Assembly: GCA_030247885.1 (NCBI GenBank) | Contig: JAPDRO010000014.1 | Location: forward strand, 62,001 to 126,000 | Direction of reading: 5' to 3' | Length of the DNA stretch: 64,000 nucleotides | Source of the DNA: Taxawa tesnikishii (nom. ined.) | Lineage: Eukaryota; Ascomycota; Dothideomycetes; Dothideales | In this document: positions 22,323 through 34,438 of the stretch, in pieces | Position numbering within the stretch: the first letter of the stretch is position 1 | How the letters are laid out: each line of letters begins with the position of its first letter | Position numbers and translations under genes: made by a program | The notes under the pieces: model-generated | The model's input: only the letters and a program-made list of their open reading frames with translations | Databases searched by the model: none | What the model was told of the DNA's origin: nothing

Positions 22323-24196
22323 CTAAATCAAAGCTTGTCCCTTGAACATGCCCTCCCTGACCTCTTTGACAATGTCCCTCCTGTCTCCCTTGCCCACCAA
22401 CACGATTCCCTCCCTCGTCGGCCCATGCGGCCCACGCGGCCTAAGCGGTGTATGAAATCGATGCTCGTGTGCGGGACGTCGTACAGGATAACGTGCTTCA
22501 CGAGCAGGGTGTCGATGCCCCTAGAGCCCAGATCCGTCATCACGAGCACCTTTGCGTTGCGCAGCTGGCGCTTCGAACCGGTCGAGGTTGAGGGCGAGAA
22601 AGGTGTCAGTGGCTCTGCTGGTTTTCTGTCCGCGGCGGTTTCTGCGGGATTGGGTTTGGATGATGACGGTGATGCGGGCAGCCTGACGCCAACGCCTGTG
22701 AAGGAAGCGAGGATATCCGCTTGCTTCCTCTCGTCGACGTCTCGGCTCAGCGCGACTGCGTCGACGCCTTTGCCGCGCAAGTACTCGGCCACTTCGCTCG
22801 CCCTCTCGCGCTCGTTGACGAAGACGACGAGCCGCTTGACCGCATCAGCTGCGTCGGATACGTCCTCGCTCGCCTCGCGCCCGATGCCGTAGATTGTGTC
22901 CGCGCATGCGAGGTTGCGGTTACCCTTGTAGGGATCCTTTTCCACGTCCACGACGGCCAGCTGCACGCGGCGGGGAATCGCGTGCAGATTGGGAGTTGCG
23001 AGACGTCGGATGTCGGGAAAGCGTTTGCGGAGGTAGGAGTCCAGGCTTCGGGGGATGGTTGCGGAACAGAGGATCAGTTGGCGCAGAGAGGGCGTTGCGC
23101 GGTCGAGGATGGCACTTGTGGTTGGTGCGAAGGAGCGGTCGAGCAGGGAATCGGCTTCATCGATGACGAGGTGCGTGACGCGGGAGAGCACGTTAGGGTC
23201 GCTGGTTGTGATGCTTGAAAGCAAATGTGGCGTGGAGATCAGGAGGTCGATTCCGGAGGGTGAGAAGAGCCGGCTCCGGATCACGGGGCCGCTGTATGCG
23301 GATGAGATGAGTGCTGCGCGGAATTTGATTGTATGGGAAAGAGATTTGGCGAGTGCGCCGACTTGGGACACGAGCTCAGCGGTTGGTACCAGGATAATGG
23401 CACGCGGCCGGCCCGTGGTTGGGTGTGGGTCGTTGGAGAGGGGTGGTGCATCGATCTCGAAGGCGTTGGAGGCGCGCTGGGCTTCCCTTTGTGCTGCTTC
23501 CGCGGCCGCGCGCTCGACCTCTTCTGCTTCGGCGCGCTTGAGAGCATCGATGACGGGGAGGAGGTAGGCGAGGGTCTTTCCAGAGCCGGTCTCGGCCGCC
23601 AGAAGAAACTGTTCCATCTCTTGCTTGCCGGCAACAGAAGAACGTCGTCGGCGCCCTTTGGTCTCGGTAGCTAGCAGTGCAGGTACGGCCAGACGTTGTA
23701 TAGGGGTAGGGGATACGTCCACCAGACCATGCAATGCTTGGGACGAGATGGAGTCTTGTATGGCAGGCAGCAGATCGAAGTCGGCGAACCTGTCCACGTC
23801 TGCTATCCTCTGCTTGACTGCCGATCTGTGGCCATAAGACAGCTCGCTCAGAGCGCGCTGCATCTTGAGCGCCCTGAAGCCGTCCGCCTTGCCCTTCTCG
23901 TTGGATTCGTTGCTATACCGAGACGCCCTCTTCTGCTCTGCTTGCGACACTTTTCTCGGCTGACCACGTATCTTCGCTTCGGTGATGTTCATGCCTCCAA
24001 ACGGGCTGTTTGTGCGTCTCTTGACCGGCTTACCGCTCGCCGCGATCTTAGGAGGAGCTTGGGCGACCTTGGGCGAGAGAGTCATGCGCGATGGCTGCCG
24101 CTTTTGCAGCGTTGCCATTCCTCGCGTTGCCTGCCATGTTGCGCGGGTTCTGGACAGGGCGGCGAACTCGCAGAAAGGGCAGATGGCAGGGGACAT
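22323..24196 (-). CDS. MRH4: Mitochondrial DEAD-box RNA helicase MRH4
   Basis: About 624 residues. MRH4 is an ATP-dependent RNA helicase needed for assembly of the mitochondrial large ribosomal subunit. Visible motifs are a Q-motif [13 protein letters not shown] (about 163-175), Walker A AETGSGKT (201-208), [19 protein letters not shown] in LCSATIP, and [11 protein letters not shown] in the C-terminal lobe. The N-terminus is basic and serine-rich with a targeting-like stretch. The start at 24196 (MSPAICPFC) is chosen because it fits the fungal family; the frame is open further upstream. A one-base deficit in the run at 22408-22410 sends the last 27 codons out of frame. With one more G the C-terminus reads [17 protein letters not shown] and stops at 22323, as expected for the family. 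Confidence 0.85.
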
Positions 24197-24340
24197 TGTT
24201 GGAGAACAATGGTATAATGTTGTAGCGATGGGTGTTTGCGCCCCCGGTGAAATTTCACGGAGAAGCTGCAACCGGCTGGTTGGTGTTCCAGAAAGGGAAG
24301 TAGGGCAAACAGTGCAAAGTCGTTGAGCCGCGCTGCCGAA

Positions 24341-24412
24341 GTCTAACCGGTCCACCGGTCTACCGGTCTACCGGTGTATCGGTGTATCGGTGTATCGGTG
24401 TATCGGTAGGTA
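24341..24412. repeat. 8-bp tandem repeat (GGTNTANC)n
   Basis: About nine consecutive 8-bp units, first GGTCTACC-like then four identical GGTGTATC. It lies about 150 bp upstream of the MRH4 start codon. Confidence 0.8.
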
Positions 24413-24695
24413 CATGTACATGTAGCTGCGAAGGCGTTGCGGTTGCAGTTGCGGTTGCAGGGTCTCAACGGCGACACAGAGAACGACAGTTGAGCTGCAA
24501 AGCCGCCTTCGTCTTTTGTCTTGTGCGAACAGAGCAGTATCAGTATCGATCTATTGCCGAGCTCTGTGTATCAATTTCATCTGTTACCGAGCTCGGTGTA
24601 TTGATCTGATCTGATCTGTTGCCTAGCTCTGTCTGCGTGCCTCTGTGTACAGCATCGTTGCGCCAGAGATTCTTCGGCCACGGGAAACGGAAGGT

Positions 24696-24727
24696 CCCTA
24701 GGCCCCTAGGCCCCTAGGCCCCTAGGC
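24696..24727. repeat. 8-bp palindromic tandem repeat (CCTAGGCC)4
   Basis: Four units of CCTAGGCC, rich in CCTAGG palindromes. The rest of 24197-25253 also holds a GT run (24782-24798), a CA-rich run (25022-25050) and no gene; it is the divergent promoter region of MRH4 and BUD4. Confidence 0.8.
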
Positions 24728-25253
24728 CTCGAGAAATCTGGTTCTTTGCGGCATCATCTGCTAGCTGCGAGGAGGCGGCAGTGTGTGTGTGTGTGTGATT
24801 GATACGGTGCACGGCTTCTACAACATGCTACAGTACAATACAGTACAGTACAAGGACATGGTTGATTGATTCACTCAACGACGGAGGCGCTTCGGCAGCG
24901 GGGGCACCGGTTGCTAGCCGGGACCGCGCTAACGGTCGATTGTTGACACAACAACAAGCACCTCCGCACAGCTTTCCTACATACATCTCTGCTGCGCTGC
25001 TGCCGCCCAATCGATTCGTTACAACACACGCACACGCACACGCACACACGCAATCGACCATTTCGCGTCCCTTGCATCGCAGCTTTCTTACATTCACTCG
25101 TTGTCAGCTGTATGCCTCCGTCATACGGTCATCTTTGCGCGGTAGCTTAACCTCCTTGTCGCCTTGACGGCGCGCATTCTTCTTGGAATTCATCCCCCAG
25201 ACACATTCCATTCGCTTACCACGCCATTGCCATTGTCTCGGTTGACCCAGACC

Positions 25254-28200
25254 ATGGCTTCCGAAGCAGTACGTCTAGGTCATCTCACGTGCGCATGGGT
25301 TACGGGGCACTGACGACGACGACGACAACAGGTCCAACCACTGCGGATAAACAAGAATAGCACTCCCTCCTCCTCGCCGTCCAAGATGCCTCGCCCTCTG
25401 TCTGAGATTGGCAGCACATCGCAGAGAAGGAACTCTCCTAGCTATCTCGCAGCTGCAAGGGTACGTCAACAGCTACCCCATCACTTCGCACTCCGTCTTT
25501 GACAAATTCTGCAGAAAACGACTGGTGGAAGCCGCGAATCCTCCCCTTTCGACTCCTCTCCCTTTCAAAAATCTCCGCGTCTGCTTTGGGAAGACCGCGA
25601 GCGCATGCTCTCGCCCGGCAGATTCGATTCAGAGAACACTCCAGAACGCGAGCTCACCCCTTCCCACAGGCGCGCATCCATTGAGAAATTGGCAAGGGCT
25701 TCGCGTGTTAAGAACAGTAACATCTTTGCTCGTGAGCAAAAAGACAACTACGACCCTTCTTCGCCTCCACCGTTCATTGAGCGACCTCTGGCCAACCGCA
25801 GCCTCAACAGCTCACTGCAGGGCAACCCCTCGTACGCTACGATAGTTTGCGCAAGGAAAACAATCCATTGAACGGCCCACCTTCAGCATTTAACAGCCCA
25901 GCGCTTGGCGGCAGTCCGCCCAAGAGCCCAAGTCATCGCAGAACGGAGAGCAAGACAGAGTTGCCCACTTGGTCCTTCTTGAAGAGCCCAGAACTAGAGT
26001 CTGCGGCTGCGGCTGCGCCTGCACTGGTCACAACCTCTCCAAAGAGGGAACCTGCGTCTCCTACGAAATCCTCTCTCTCCGCCAATAGCAGGTTTGACAA
26101 CTCTCCGGGGACTTTCGAGCCTGAGAACGATTTGTTCTCGGATGACGAGGAAAGAGCTGGTACACCAAAGGCAGGTCCACGGCATGCCAAGAGCGTCACA
26201 TTCGAGACCGCGCCACCAGAGATCAACGAATACGAGCAACAGACCCCAGAGCCTTCTTCGATTGCGTCCGGGTCGCGTGAGGGTAGCTTTGACTCTGACG
26301 ACTACGAAGACCAAAGTTTCGAACGCGGTTCTTCGCTGGATCAGGACAGCTTTGATGATTCGCTTGAGGACACAACCAAGACGCCTGTAGTACTCCCTGA
26401 GGACTGGCGCCACATGAGTCCCGACATTGCTCGTACCGATCTCGTGGACGAGTTCGATGATGTGTTCGAGGGTAGCCCGGCTCCTTCGGCGCAGCCAGGC
26501 ACTCCCAAGCAAGAGCGCCCTTCTTTCTTCCGTGCTGATTCTCAAACCTCGGACGGCTCCTCACGGCCTCTTCCTCCAATTCCCGCCATCCACTCGCCTG
26601 GCGCCGACCGCGGCCGAAGAGGGTCCGGGAGCCTTTTCGCAGCGGCGGAGCGTGCAAGCAGTTTGCAACGTCAGCTACCCATGCCACCCGCCGCAGCAGC
26701 AATTTCCAAAGACGACCTTCTGAGCATGACGAAACGGGGGTCCATGTCGCTCGAAGACAGACTGGAGCTTATGGCCCTGAGAGATTCACCTGCCACGACG
26801 CCCAGTACAGAAAAGCCACCGGTCGGTCTGGGCCTTGGAGGATCCCTTGGAATCATCTACACTGATCCTGAGGCGCGGAAGCGGGAGACCCAAGTGCAGG
26901 AACGAGAGGTTGATGAGGGGAAGAAATAGCTGACCTGGCGGACTTTGCTGCTCCACCACGCATCTCCCGGGAATCCATCTTGCGCAAGGTCAAGTCCAGC
27001 AGATATGACGACTTTGAAGATGACGAATATGGTGATGAGCCGACACCTCGGTCGAGCCCACCTAGAGACTACGCGAACCTAGATCCTGATGTGCCCATTC
27101 CCTCTCGTGAGACCTCTACCAACTTCAACGAAGACGATGCAGAAGTTTTCGTCAAGGAGGAGGAAGAGGACGAGAGCATCGACCTGGACGCCATTCCAAC
27201 TCTACCAAACGCTGAAACGGAGCGCTCTCCGTCCAGAATTGATGCCTACGCAAGAGAATCTTCTGTGATCCACCACAAGGCTCAGCACGAGGAAGAGGAA
27301 GAGGATGATGCCAGCCGCTACTCCTCGCCAATGTCTTTTGCTGAGAAAGCGGAAGAGAAGCAGGAGGAACCAGCCTTCCCTCCGCAGGACTCTCGAATAG
27401 GAGCAACTTGGCTCAACTACCGTCGTACTACGAGCCCCACGGAGGAGGCACAGGAAGAATCTGTCCTACACCACGACATCAAGAGGCCGATGAGCGACGA
27501 TGAGTTTGCGACGCCACTCGAAGAGCCAAGCAGGAGGAAGAGCATGGGCTTGCCTGTGCTGTCCCACTTCCTCGGTACCGATGACTTTGCCTTTGGTCTG
27601 AAAGATTACATCACGCCCTCTCCCCAATCTCCCGTCCAGTCTCCAAGGAGCATGCGAAGCCGCAAGAGAGCATATTGAATCCACCAGTCCTTGCTCCCCA
27701 TACTCCCACTGAGGCCGAACCCGAGCGTGCCGGTTCTTTCGAGGAGCACCACACAGAACAGCCAGCTGAACAGGTCGAACAAGATCTCGAGAGGCCGGGG
27801 ACTCCAGGATCTGTCGTTCATCATTCCGCTGATCTTGAAGACGAATTCCCTGCCGAAGCCGAGCTTGAACACGAGACAGAGCTTGACTTCGAGCCCGCAT
27901 CTGAGTATGAAGTCCAGCCTGGACACGCGCACGAAGTACCTGAGGTGCGCGAGGCTCCTGCAACCCCCACCGAGGAGATACCCATAATCGAAGCCCCAGT
28001 CATTCCGGAGCGCAAAGCGACCATCAAGACAGGGGGCAAGCTGAAGGCAAGACCCTCCGGTACCCAAGCTGACTTGCAAGCCATGATCAATGCCAGACGT
28101 GCTGTGAGCGGCGAGATTCCACCGTCACCGGCCCTCCCTGATATCTACCAGGAGCCATCCGAGTCTTTGCTGAGCGAAGAGTCATTGGTCTCTGCTAGTG

Positions 28201-30510
28201 AACTCAGTAATGATTCTCAGGCCGACTCGCTCGTGGAGTCCAACACCAAGCGTCGCCAGAGCCGGAAGCAGTTGAAGCTCGACCTCGACATCCCTACCTT
28301 TGAGTCCGAAGAAGGACTGGGCCTTGGCCTTGACAAGGAGTTCGATCGTGTCATTGCGTCTCAAAAGGTTGCTTACCCATTTCATTTATCCGCACATCAC
28401 CCTCCCCAAATCCAGCAAAACAGTACTGCGGTACCTAACATTTCTCCTGTCTCTTTTCCTCTCAATTCGAGTGGTACCGAAAACACCGTCATCACCCCAT
28501 TTTATCCACAGAAGAGCACTCAGACTAACCTATTTACTCGTCCACAGAAGGGCTACCTCATGCGCCAGAACACCAAGGTGGTTGTTGCAAGCAACCGCAA
28601 CTTTAGCAACGACAAGTCGCCTCCAATGCCTCCAATGTCGCCAACCTTTGAGACAGTGGCAGACATGCATTCAGCCAGAGGCACTAAGAGTGCTGGCAGC
28701 AGCCCGCGGAAACCGAGCGGTGAGAAGTTCCTGACTACCGAGCCATGGAACGGTAAGACTCGTAGGAAGAGTACTCGCCAGTCCACTGGCCGGAGACAGT
28801 CGAACATTACTGGTCCTGCCCCTCCGCTGCCTGGCCAGGAAAGCGCTCTGGGTGTCGTGGATGAGTACACTACCATGGATGGCGATGACGCCGACGAAGA
28901 GACCGAACGCGGACGATTGTTCGTCAAGGTTGTTGGCGTCAAGGATCTTGACCTGCCCATGCCGCGTAGTAAGTGACATTCTTCACGCATGCTGTACTCC
29001 TACTGACGGATCACCAGACGACCGCCTCTACTTCCAACTCACACTCGACAACGGCCTCCACTGCGTGACGACGCCCAACCTCGAACTCGGCAAGAGCGCG
29101 CCGATCGGGCAAGAGTTCGAGCTCGTCGTGTTGAACGATCTGGAGTTCCAACTCACCCTGACGTCCAAGCTGCCACCCAAGCCAAAGGCACCTCAGCCTC
29201 CCGCGCCGCTGCCTGCCGCAGCACCCAGATCGCCCACCAAGACAAAGCAATCCGCCTTTTCTCGCCTTCTGTCATCGCCCAAGAAGCGTGCCGAACGCGA
29301 ACGCAAAGAGCGCGAAGAGGCGGAAACGGAGGAGCGTCGGCGACAAGAGGAATTCCAGCGCCGGCAAGCGGCGGCGATCGTGAAGCCGACGCCTTGGGAC
29401 CGCATGCGGGAAGTCGTGGACGAGAAGACGGGCAGTTTCGCACGCGCGTACGTGTCGCTCAAGAGCCACGAGGCACAGTGCTTCGGGACGCAGTACACGG
29501 TCGACGTCCCGTGTTTCAACGAGTGGGCGCTCGAGAAGGACGCCAGCGTGGTCAGCAGCGTACGCAGCAAGCGAAGCAACGCGTACGGCGGCGCGGTCGG
29601 CAGAGGAGGAGAGGTCAAACGCCCACCGTACACGATCGGCAAGCTTGAGCTGCAGTTGATGTACGTACCCAAGCCCAAGGGCGCCGAGGACGACGACATG
29701 CCGAAGAGTATGAGCAGCGCGATCCGCGAGATGAAGGCAGCGATGGAAGTCAAAGAAAGCAAATGGGAAGGCTGCCTTTCGCAGCAGGGCGGCGACTGCC
29801 CCTACTGGCGCCGGCGCTTCTTCCGCCTCAGCGGCACCAAGCTCACGGCGTACCATGAGCATACGCACCAGCCGCGCGCGACGATTAACCTCTCGAAAGC
29901 GACCAAGCTGATCGACGACCGGACTTCGCTCGTCGCCGACCCCGTCACGGGTGCAACGTCGACCTCCTCCGGCGGCAAAGGACGGCGCAAGTCTGCCTTC
30001 GCGGAGGAAGACGAGGGCTATGCGTTCGTGGAAGAGGGATTCCGGATCCGGTTCGCAAACGGCGAGACGATCGACTTCTACGCCGACAACCGCGAGCAGA
30101 AGGACGAGTGGATGAAGGCGCTGGCGCAGAGCCTCGGAAAGCCGGCGTCCGAGGCCAGCAAGCGGAACAAGTGGACGGATGTCGTGCTCGCGCATCAGCG
30201 GGCCGTGGAAAAGGCCGCGAGGAAAGCCGACGACGAGGGCGCCAAGCTCGACGACAGGAGGGAGAGCAAGCGCTTGAGCAATAGTGTGGGCATCCCGGCG
30301 CGACAGGCGAGTAAGAGCGCGCCCACCAGCCCGGTGAAGCGGAGCTCCATGTCCGTCAAGTCCAAAGCATCGACTGCGGCAGACACGGTCGAGGAGGGAG
30401 ATGAGAAGGCGGATGTTCCGGACAGGGATGCGCAGAGGCCGCTTACGCCGCCCATGAATCCGAGGAGAGGGCACAGGGAAAGGGATGCCGTGAAGAGCAT
30501 GATCTTCTGA
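25254..30510 (+). CDS. BUD4: Anillin-like bud-site/septation protein Bud4
   Basis: Exons 25254-25268, 25332-25460, 25515-28367, 28548-28968 and 29018-30510 give 1637 residues once three single-base deficits are allowed for (CCCC at 25826-25829, GGGG at 26917-26920, and near 27655-27670). The short first exon leads into PLRINKNSTPSSSPSKMPR, typical of fungal Bud4. A long acidic, Ser/Pro-rich disordered region follows. KKGYLMRQNTKVVVASNR then leads to an anillin homology domain (DRLYFQLTLDNGLHCVTT, IGQEFELVVLNDLEFQLTL) and a PH domain (KWEGCLSQQGGDCPYWRRRFF to NREQKDEWMKALAQ). Bud4 organises septins and the contractile ring at septation sites on the cell cortex. The summed exon lengths being divisible by three only after correction supports indels rather than introns. 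Confidence 0.85.
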
Positions 30511-30537
30511 GCCGGAGACGCGTGTATATGAAGGAAA

Positions 30538-30550
30538 GGGGGGGGGGGGG
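30538..30550 (+). repeat. G13 homopolymer
   Basis: Thirteen consecutive G residues just after the BUD4 stop. 30551-31431 is otherwise the shared 3' flank of BUD4 and NOC3 with no gene seen. Confidence 0.9.
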
Positions 30551-31385
30551 TGGGATGAAAAGCGTTCGAGGGCCTTTTCTTTTTCTTCTACTCTTTGGGT
30601 TACTTTGCGGGCGCTGACGGGGCTTTTCCTACTGGAGCCGTTGGTCTATACAGCGCTCGAACCGTCTCTCGTACATATCGTGGGTTCATCGGGGAGTTGA
30701 GACGGCATGGATATGAGGCATAATGAGATACAGTTGTGACTTCCCTTTGGTCGTCGACGTCGTGAACCTTGATTTGTCTCCAAAATAGAGCTCCTTCGTA
30801 GACCTGCATATAGCTGGTCAAATAACGAAGGGGCAGGTCACATGAGACCCGAGTGTAAGAGTGCTGGGTCGATACAACCCTTCCTCTAGTGCAACGTGAG
30901 CGTTGGAGACGGACGAAGCTGGGGACACATGTATCTATCTCTTGATACCTACGCTAACAAGAGCAGTGGGCACTATATAGCGTGATGAACTGTTCTCTGC
31001 CGCTACTACGCTTACGCAGAGCAGGGCAGAGCGGGGCAGGGCAGGGCACACATCTTATCATAAACGAAATTCAAGCACGAGAATCGTTTTCAACGTCTCT
31101 CGAGACACTTTTGAGTTCCGTTTCCTCGTTACCACGGCTCCCTGCGACACGAATCCAGAAACGACGACGGGAACCCAGTCAACCTGACTCGACGGAGTTA
31201 CATTCGTCCCCCAGGAACGAGCCGATCCCCTACCACAAGGGCGGTCGGAAGAAGTATCGATGGGAATACTGAGAAAAACAGATACATCGAAGGCACGGTG
31301 CTATGCGTTGGGAGGACGGAAAACAAGCAGCGTAGAGGAGCGGATCAAAAAAGTTCAAAGATATTGGTGTTTTGGTTCGCACGAG

Positions 31386-31421
31386 ACCGACCGACCGACC
31401 GACCGACCGACCGACCGACCT
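31386..31421 (+). repeat. (CCGA)n microsatellite
   Basis: A tetranucleotide CCGA/GACC repeat of about eight to nine units starts about 10 bp beyond the NOC3 stop, so probably within its 3' UTR. Confidence 0.85.
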
Positions 31422-31431
31422 CTTCACCCAC

Positions 31432-33474
31432 CTATGACCTACTCGCCATGATGCCCTTCTCCAAGCCGACAATGCCCTCCCTGATCTTGGGACAATAATG
31501 CAACCTCAGCAGTTCGCCCTCCCACACCGTGCCCGAAAACGGCTTGCTGCTCTCCACTTCCGCCCTCAACGGGTCGAATACTCCATCGCCCCTCCTCTCG
31601 TCCGTGAACCACAGCGCCGCGATCTTGCCGCCCTGCACCTTGGCCACCTGCGTCAGCAACCCGATCATGGCCAGGCATGACTTCTCGGGCAGCTGCAGCG
31701 CTACCGTCAACAACTGCTTGGTGAAAGCGGCGAGGCGGACGGGCGGGACGCTGCGGGTGGCGGTCGGCGGGAGCAGCGCGGACGAAAGAGAGCGCAGGAG
31801 CAGGACCGTCGTCGTCTGCACGTTGATTCTGTGCTCTGGACTGCGTTCTCCTGAATGCGGATCCGCGAGCCGCAGCGACTTGGCACTGAGCTCGATGTCC
31901 GGGTTCAACGAGGTGGGCAGCAGCGTGCGGTACAAGTGTGTGATGAAGAAGGAGAGGTCGAGGTGCAGGGCCGAGGCCGATTTGGCGACGTCTTGGCCTT
32001 GCAGCAGAGCGAAGGCTGTAATGACGCAGAGGAGGGACTCGCGATTCAGGTTGCGCGGTGCGTTGTCCTCGGCTTCTGCTTCGCCCTCGTCGCTGGCTTC
32101 GGCCGCTTCGGCGCTGGTGATCAGGTCCCGGAGAGCTTCGAGGATATCGCCGAAAAAGTCTTGGTTGATCAGGTGTGCGTAACGGGCTAGGCCTTCCAGC
32201 ACCGCGCCCATCAAGCTTGGCGAGCGGGACTTGAGGATGCGGAAGTAGGCGATGAACACTAGTTTGAGCATCTCAGCTTGGTTTTTGTCGCGCTCTTCGT
32301 GGCTGACTACGGCGTCGGCCTCTTGCATTTCCTTCTCCACGGCCTTGTTCTCACGCATCGCTTTTCGCTGTTTCTTTGTCCGGAACTCGCGCTTCTGTTT
32401 GGGCTTCTTGCCGGTCTGAGGAGCTTCGTCTTCCGGTTTGTCGATTCTGTTCAGTCCACCCTTGAGAGCGAATTCGGAGAGTAATCGTAGATTCAGGAAC
32501 GTGTTCAGCACGCTCTCATGTATGTGGTAACTCTTGGACTTCATCATTTTGGTAAGCATTCCAACTGCTTCCAGCGAAGCGTTGCCGTCCTCGTCTTCCT
32601 GGAAAAGCTTCTCGATGGCATCTCTGCATTTGCCGAAATCTTGGTCCACGTGTCTCGTGCTCAGCTTCCCAACCAGGATGTTCAACAGGTCTCCGCGGAA
32701 ATTGAAGTGTGGTACGCTGTTCAAAAGGTTGCATGCGCAAGAGATCGCTACCGTTGCCACGCTCTGCTCGGCCTCTGATCCAGGATTCGGTGGACTTTTC
32801 TTCGCTGCTTGACCTAAGTTCTTGACATAGCCTTGGTAACCACGCACAAGCGCCTGTTCAAAATCCCTAAGTTTGCGAACATCCTTCGAGAGCTTCGCCT
32901 TCATCTCTTCTTCCGAGGCCGGTCGTATCCGATACCCAGGAATAATATCCTTGTAGACTGCCAGTTGCGTTGCCAGCGCCAGCTTCCTGATCGTAGAGTT
33001 GGGTGAAGATGCAAGCTCCGCCAGCCCTTTCAGCTTCCCAATATTCTCTTCCGGATTTTCGCTGATGAGACCTGCTATGCGCGCCAGCTCCTCCTTTGCC
33101 GAGATGATCTGCTCTCTTGTAGGGACTCGGGGTTCTGCTTTTTCCACGAGCTCCTCCTCAATATCCTCCTCTTCCTCTTCGTCACCACTGCCTAGAAAGC
33201 TGTCCTCGTCTTCCTCTTCCTTAGCAGGTTCCGGTACGACGTCTTGCTCCACCCATCCCTCCGCAGTTTTTATAGGTAGTCTGGCCTTTTTGTCATCCTT
33301 CTTGCTTCCTTTCCTCCGTCGCTGTTCGTAGTCCTGTTCCAGATCCCAGTTCGCAGCCTGGCGGTAGAAGCTGTTGACACCATCATCCGATCCGGAAGCA
33401 GTAGCGCTGTCAACGTCAACATCGTCCTCTGGAGGACTCAAGCGTCTTCTCTTGGGAGCTGGAACGCGCGCCAT
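31432..33474 (-). CDS. NOC3: Nucleolar complex protein 3
   Basis: Single exon, 680 residues, close to yeast Noc3p (663). Noc3 works with Noc2 in 60S pre-ribosome maturation and export and is also reported in replication licensing. Seen in the sequence: basic KRRRLSPPEDD at the N-terminus, a long acidic stretch around residues 85-120, an ISENPEENIGKL segment, a conserved VYKDIIPGYRIRPASEEE box, a KREFRTKKQRKAMRENK basic patch, and the C-terminal CBF/Mak21-like helical region (VFIAYFRILKS). The ATG at 33474 (MARVPAPKRRRLS) is preferred over an upstream in-frame ATG because it matches the family N-terminus. No frame break. Confidence 0.88.
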   Translation of the reverse strand: MARVPAPKRRRLSPPEDDVDVDSATASGSDDGVNSFYRQAANWDLEQDYEQRRRKGSKKDDKKARLPIKTAEGWVEQDVVPEPAKEEEDEDSFLGSGDEEEEEDIEEELVEKAEPRVPTREQIISAKEELARIAGLISENPEENIGKLKGLAELASSPNSTIRKLALATQLAVYKDIIPGYRIRPASEEEMKAKLSKDVRKLRDFEQALVRGYQGYVKNLGQAAKKSPPNPGSEAEQSVATVAISCACNLLNSVPHFNFRGDLLNILVGKLSTRHVDQDFGKCRDAIEKLFQEDEDGNASLEAVGMLTKMMKSKSYHIHESVLNTFLNLRLLSEFALKGGLNRIDKPEDEAPQTGKKPKQKREFRTKKQRKAMRENKAVEKEMQEADAVVSHEERDKNQAEMLKLVFIAYFRILKSRSPSLMGAVLEGLARYAHLINQDFFGDILEALRDLITSAEAAEASDEGEAEAEDNAPRNLNRESLLCVITAFALLQGQDVAKSASALHLDLSFFITHLYRTLLPTSLNPDIELSAKSLRLADPHSGERSPEHRINVQTTTVLLLRSLSSALLPPTATRSVPPVRLAAFTKQLLTVALQLPEKSCLAMIGLLTQVAKVQGGKIAALWFTDERRGDGVFDPLRAEVESSKPFSGTVWEGELLRLHYCPKIREGIVGLEKGIMASRS

Positions 33475-33755
33475 ATCTAATAGTTGGGGAAATCGATGTG
33501 TGTCGTGTGAGGAATTGTTCGGGAATGCCAAAAGCCCACCGCAACTTTTTCCTGATCGGAATTGATTCCGCTTCGCCAACTAGTTGCAGAGCCTCGTCAT
33601 GTGAAAACGACTTTTTCCATGTCTATCATCCTACAACGCTAGTCTACTATATTCTCCTCTTCCACCCTCATTTCTTTTTCCTCGGCTTTGACCGTCGCGA
33701 ACGCACCAGGAAGAGCCACCAGACAAAGTTCCACCGCCCCGAATCAGCGCTCGCC
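33475..33755. promoter_or_regulatory. Bidirectional promoter NOC3/NIP7
   Basis: Only 281 bp separate the start codons of two divergent 60S-biogenesis genes. No canonical RRPE or PAC element was recognised by eye; co-regulation is inferred from the arrangement. Confidence 0.5.
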
Positions 33756-34438
33756 ATGCGTGCCCTTACAGAGCCAGAGACGAAGACTCTTTTGAGAAGC
33801 TCGCCGGCTATACTGGCCGCTCTCTCCAATCCCTGCTTACGGATACTGCTACCGGAGACAAAGGCGAACCCGACAGATACGTCTTTCGGGTCCAGGGCAA
33901 CAGAGTTTACTACGTTCGGGAATCCCTCGCCAACCTCGCGACCTCTGTTGCCCGCGACAACCTGCTTTCTCTGGGCACCTGTTTGGGAAAGGTTAGTTCT
34001 CAAGACGTATAATATCGACCCTGTTAGAAGCCGTGCTGATAGTGTGTCAAGTTCACAAAGACTGGCAAGTTCCGTCTTCATATCACGAGCTTGGATATAA
34101 TTGCACCACACGCTCGGTACAAGGTGTGGGTCAAGCCCAACGGAGAGATGCCGTTCCTGTACGGCGGTCACATCGTTAAAGCGCACGTTGGAAGGTGGAG
34201 TGAGGATTGTCCGGAGCATCAGGGAGTCATAGTTCTGAGCATGAACGACACTCCGCTGGGCTTTGGTGTCACGTCAAGATCTACAGCAGAGGCCAGGTAA
34301 GCGGTATTCCAATCCATAGGACGGTGTACAGTCACTGACGCGCTCTATAGGAGACTTGAGCCTACCGGGATTGTCTGCTTTAGACAGGCGGATGTCGGAG
34401 AATATCTGAGAGAAGAAGACACGCTTTTCACTACCTGA
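33756..34438 (+). CDS. NIP7: 60S ribosome biogenesis factor Nip7
   Basis: Exons 33756-33991, 34052-34296 and 34351-34438 encode 189 residues after one added T in the TTTT run at 33790-33793. That turns a dead-end frame into TLFEKLAGYTGRSLQ and then VFRVQGNRVYYVRESLAN. Nip7 is a small essential nucleolar protein with an N-terminal alpha/beta domain and a C-terminal PUA domain that binds 27S pre-rRNA. The PUA part is clear in exon 2 (KVWVKPNGEMPFLYGGHIVKAH, GVIVLSMNDTPLGFGV). Both introns are GT-AG and the length matches the family. Because the gene is normally essential, the break is most likely an assembly error. Confidence 0.88.

Noticed and set aside
24341-24727. CRISPR-like array
   Set aside because: The units are contiguous 8-bp tandem repeats without spacers, and the genome is eukaryotic.
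29272-30474. 400-codon minus-strand frame opposite BUD4
   Set aside because: It is the GC-rich shadow of the anillin/PH coding strand; the plus-strand frame has clear domains.
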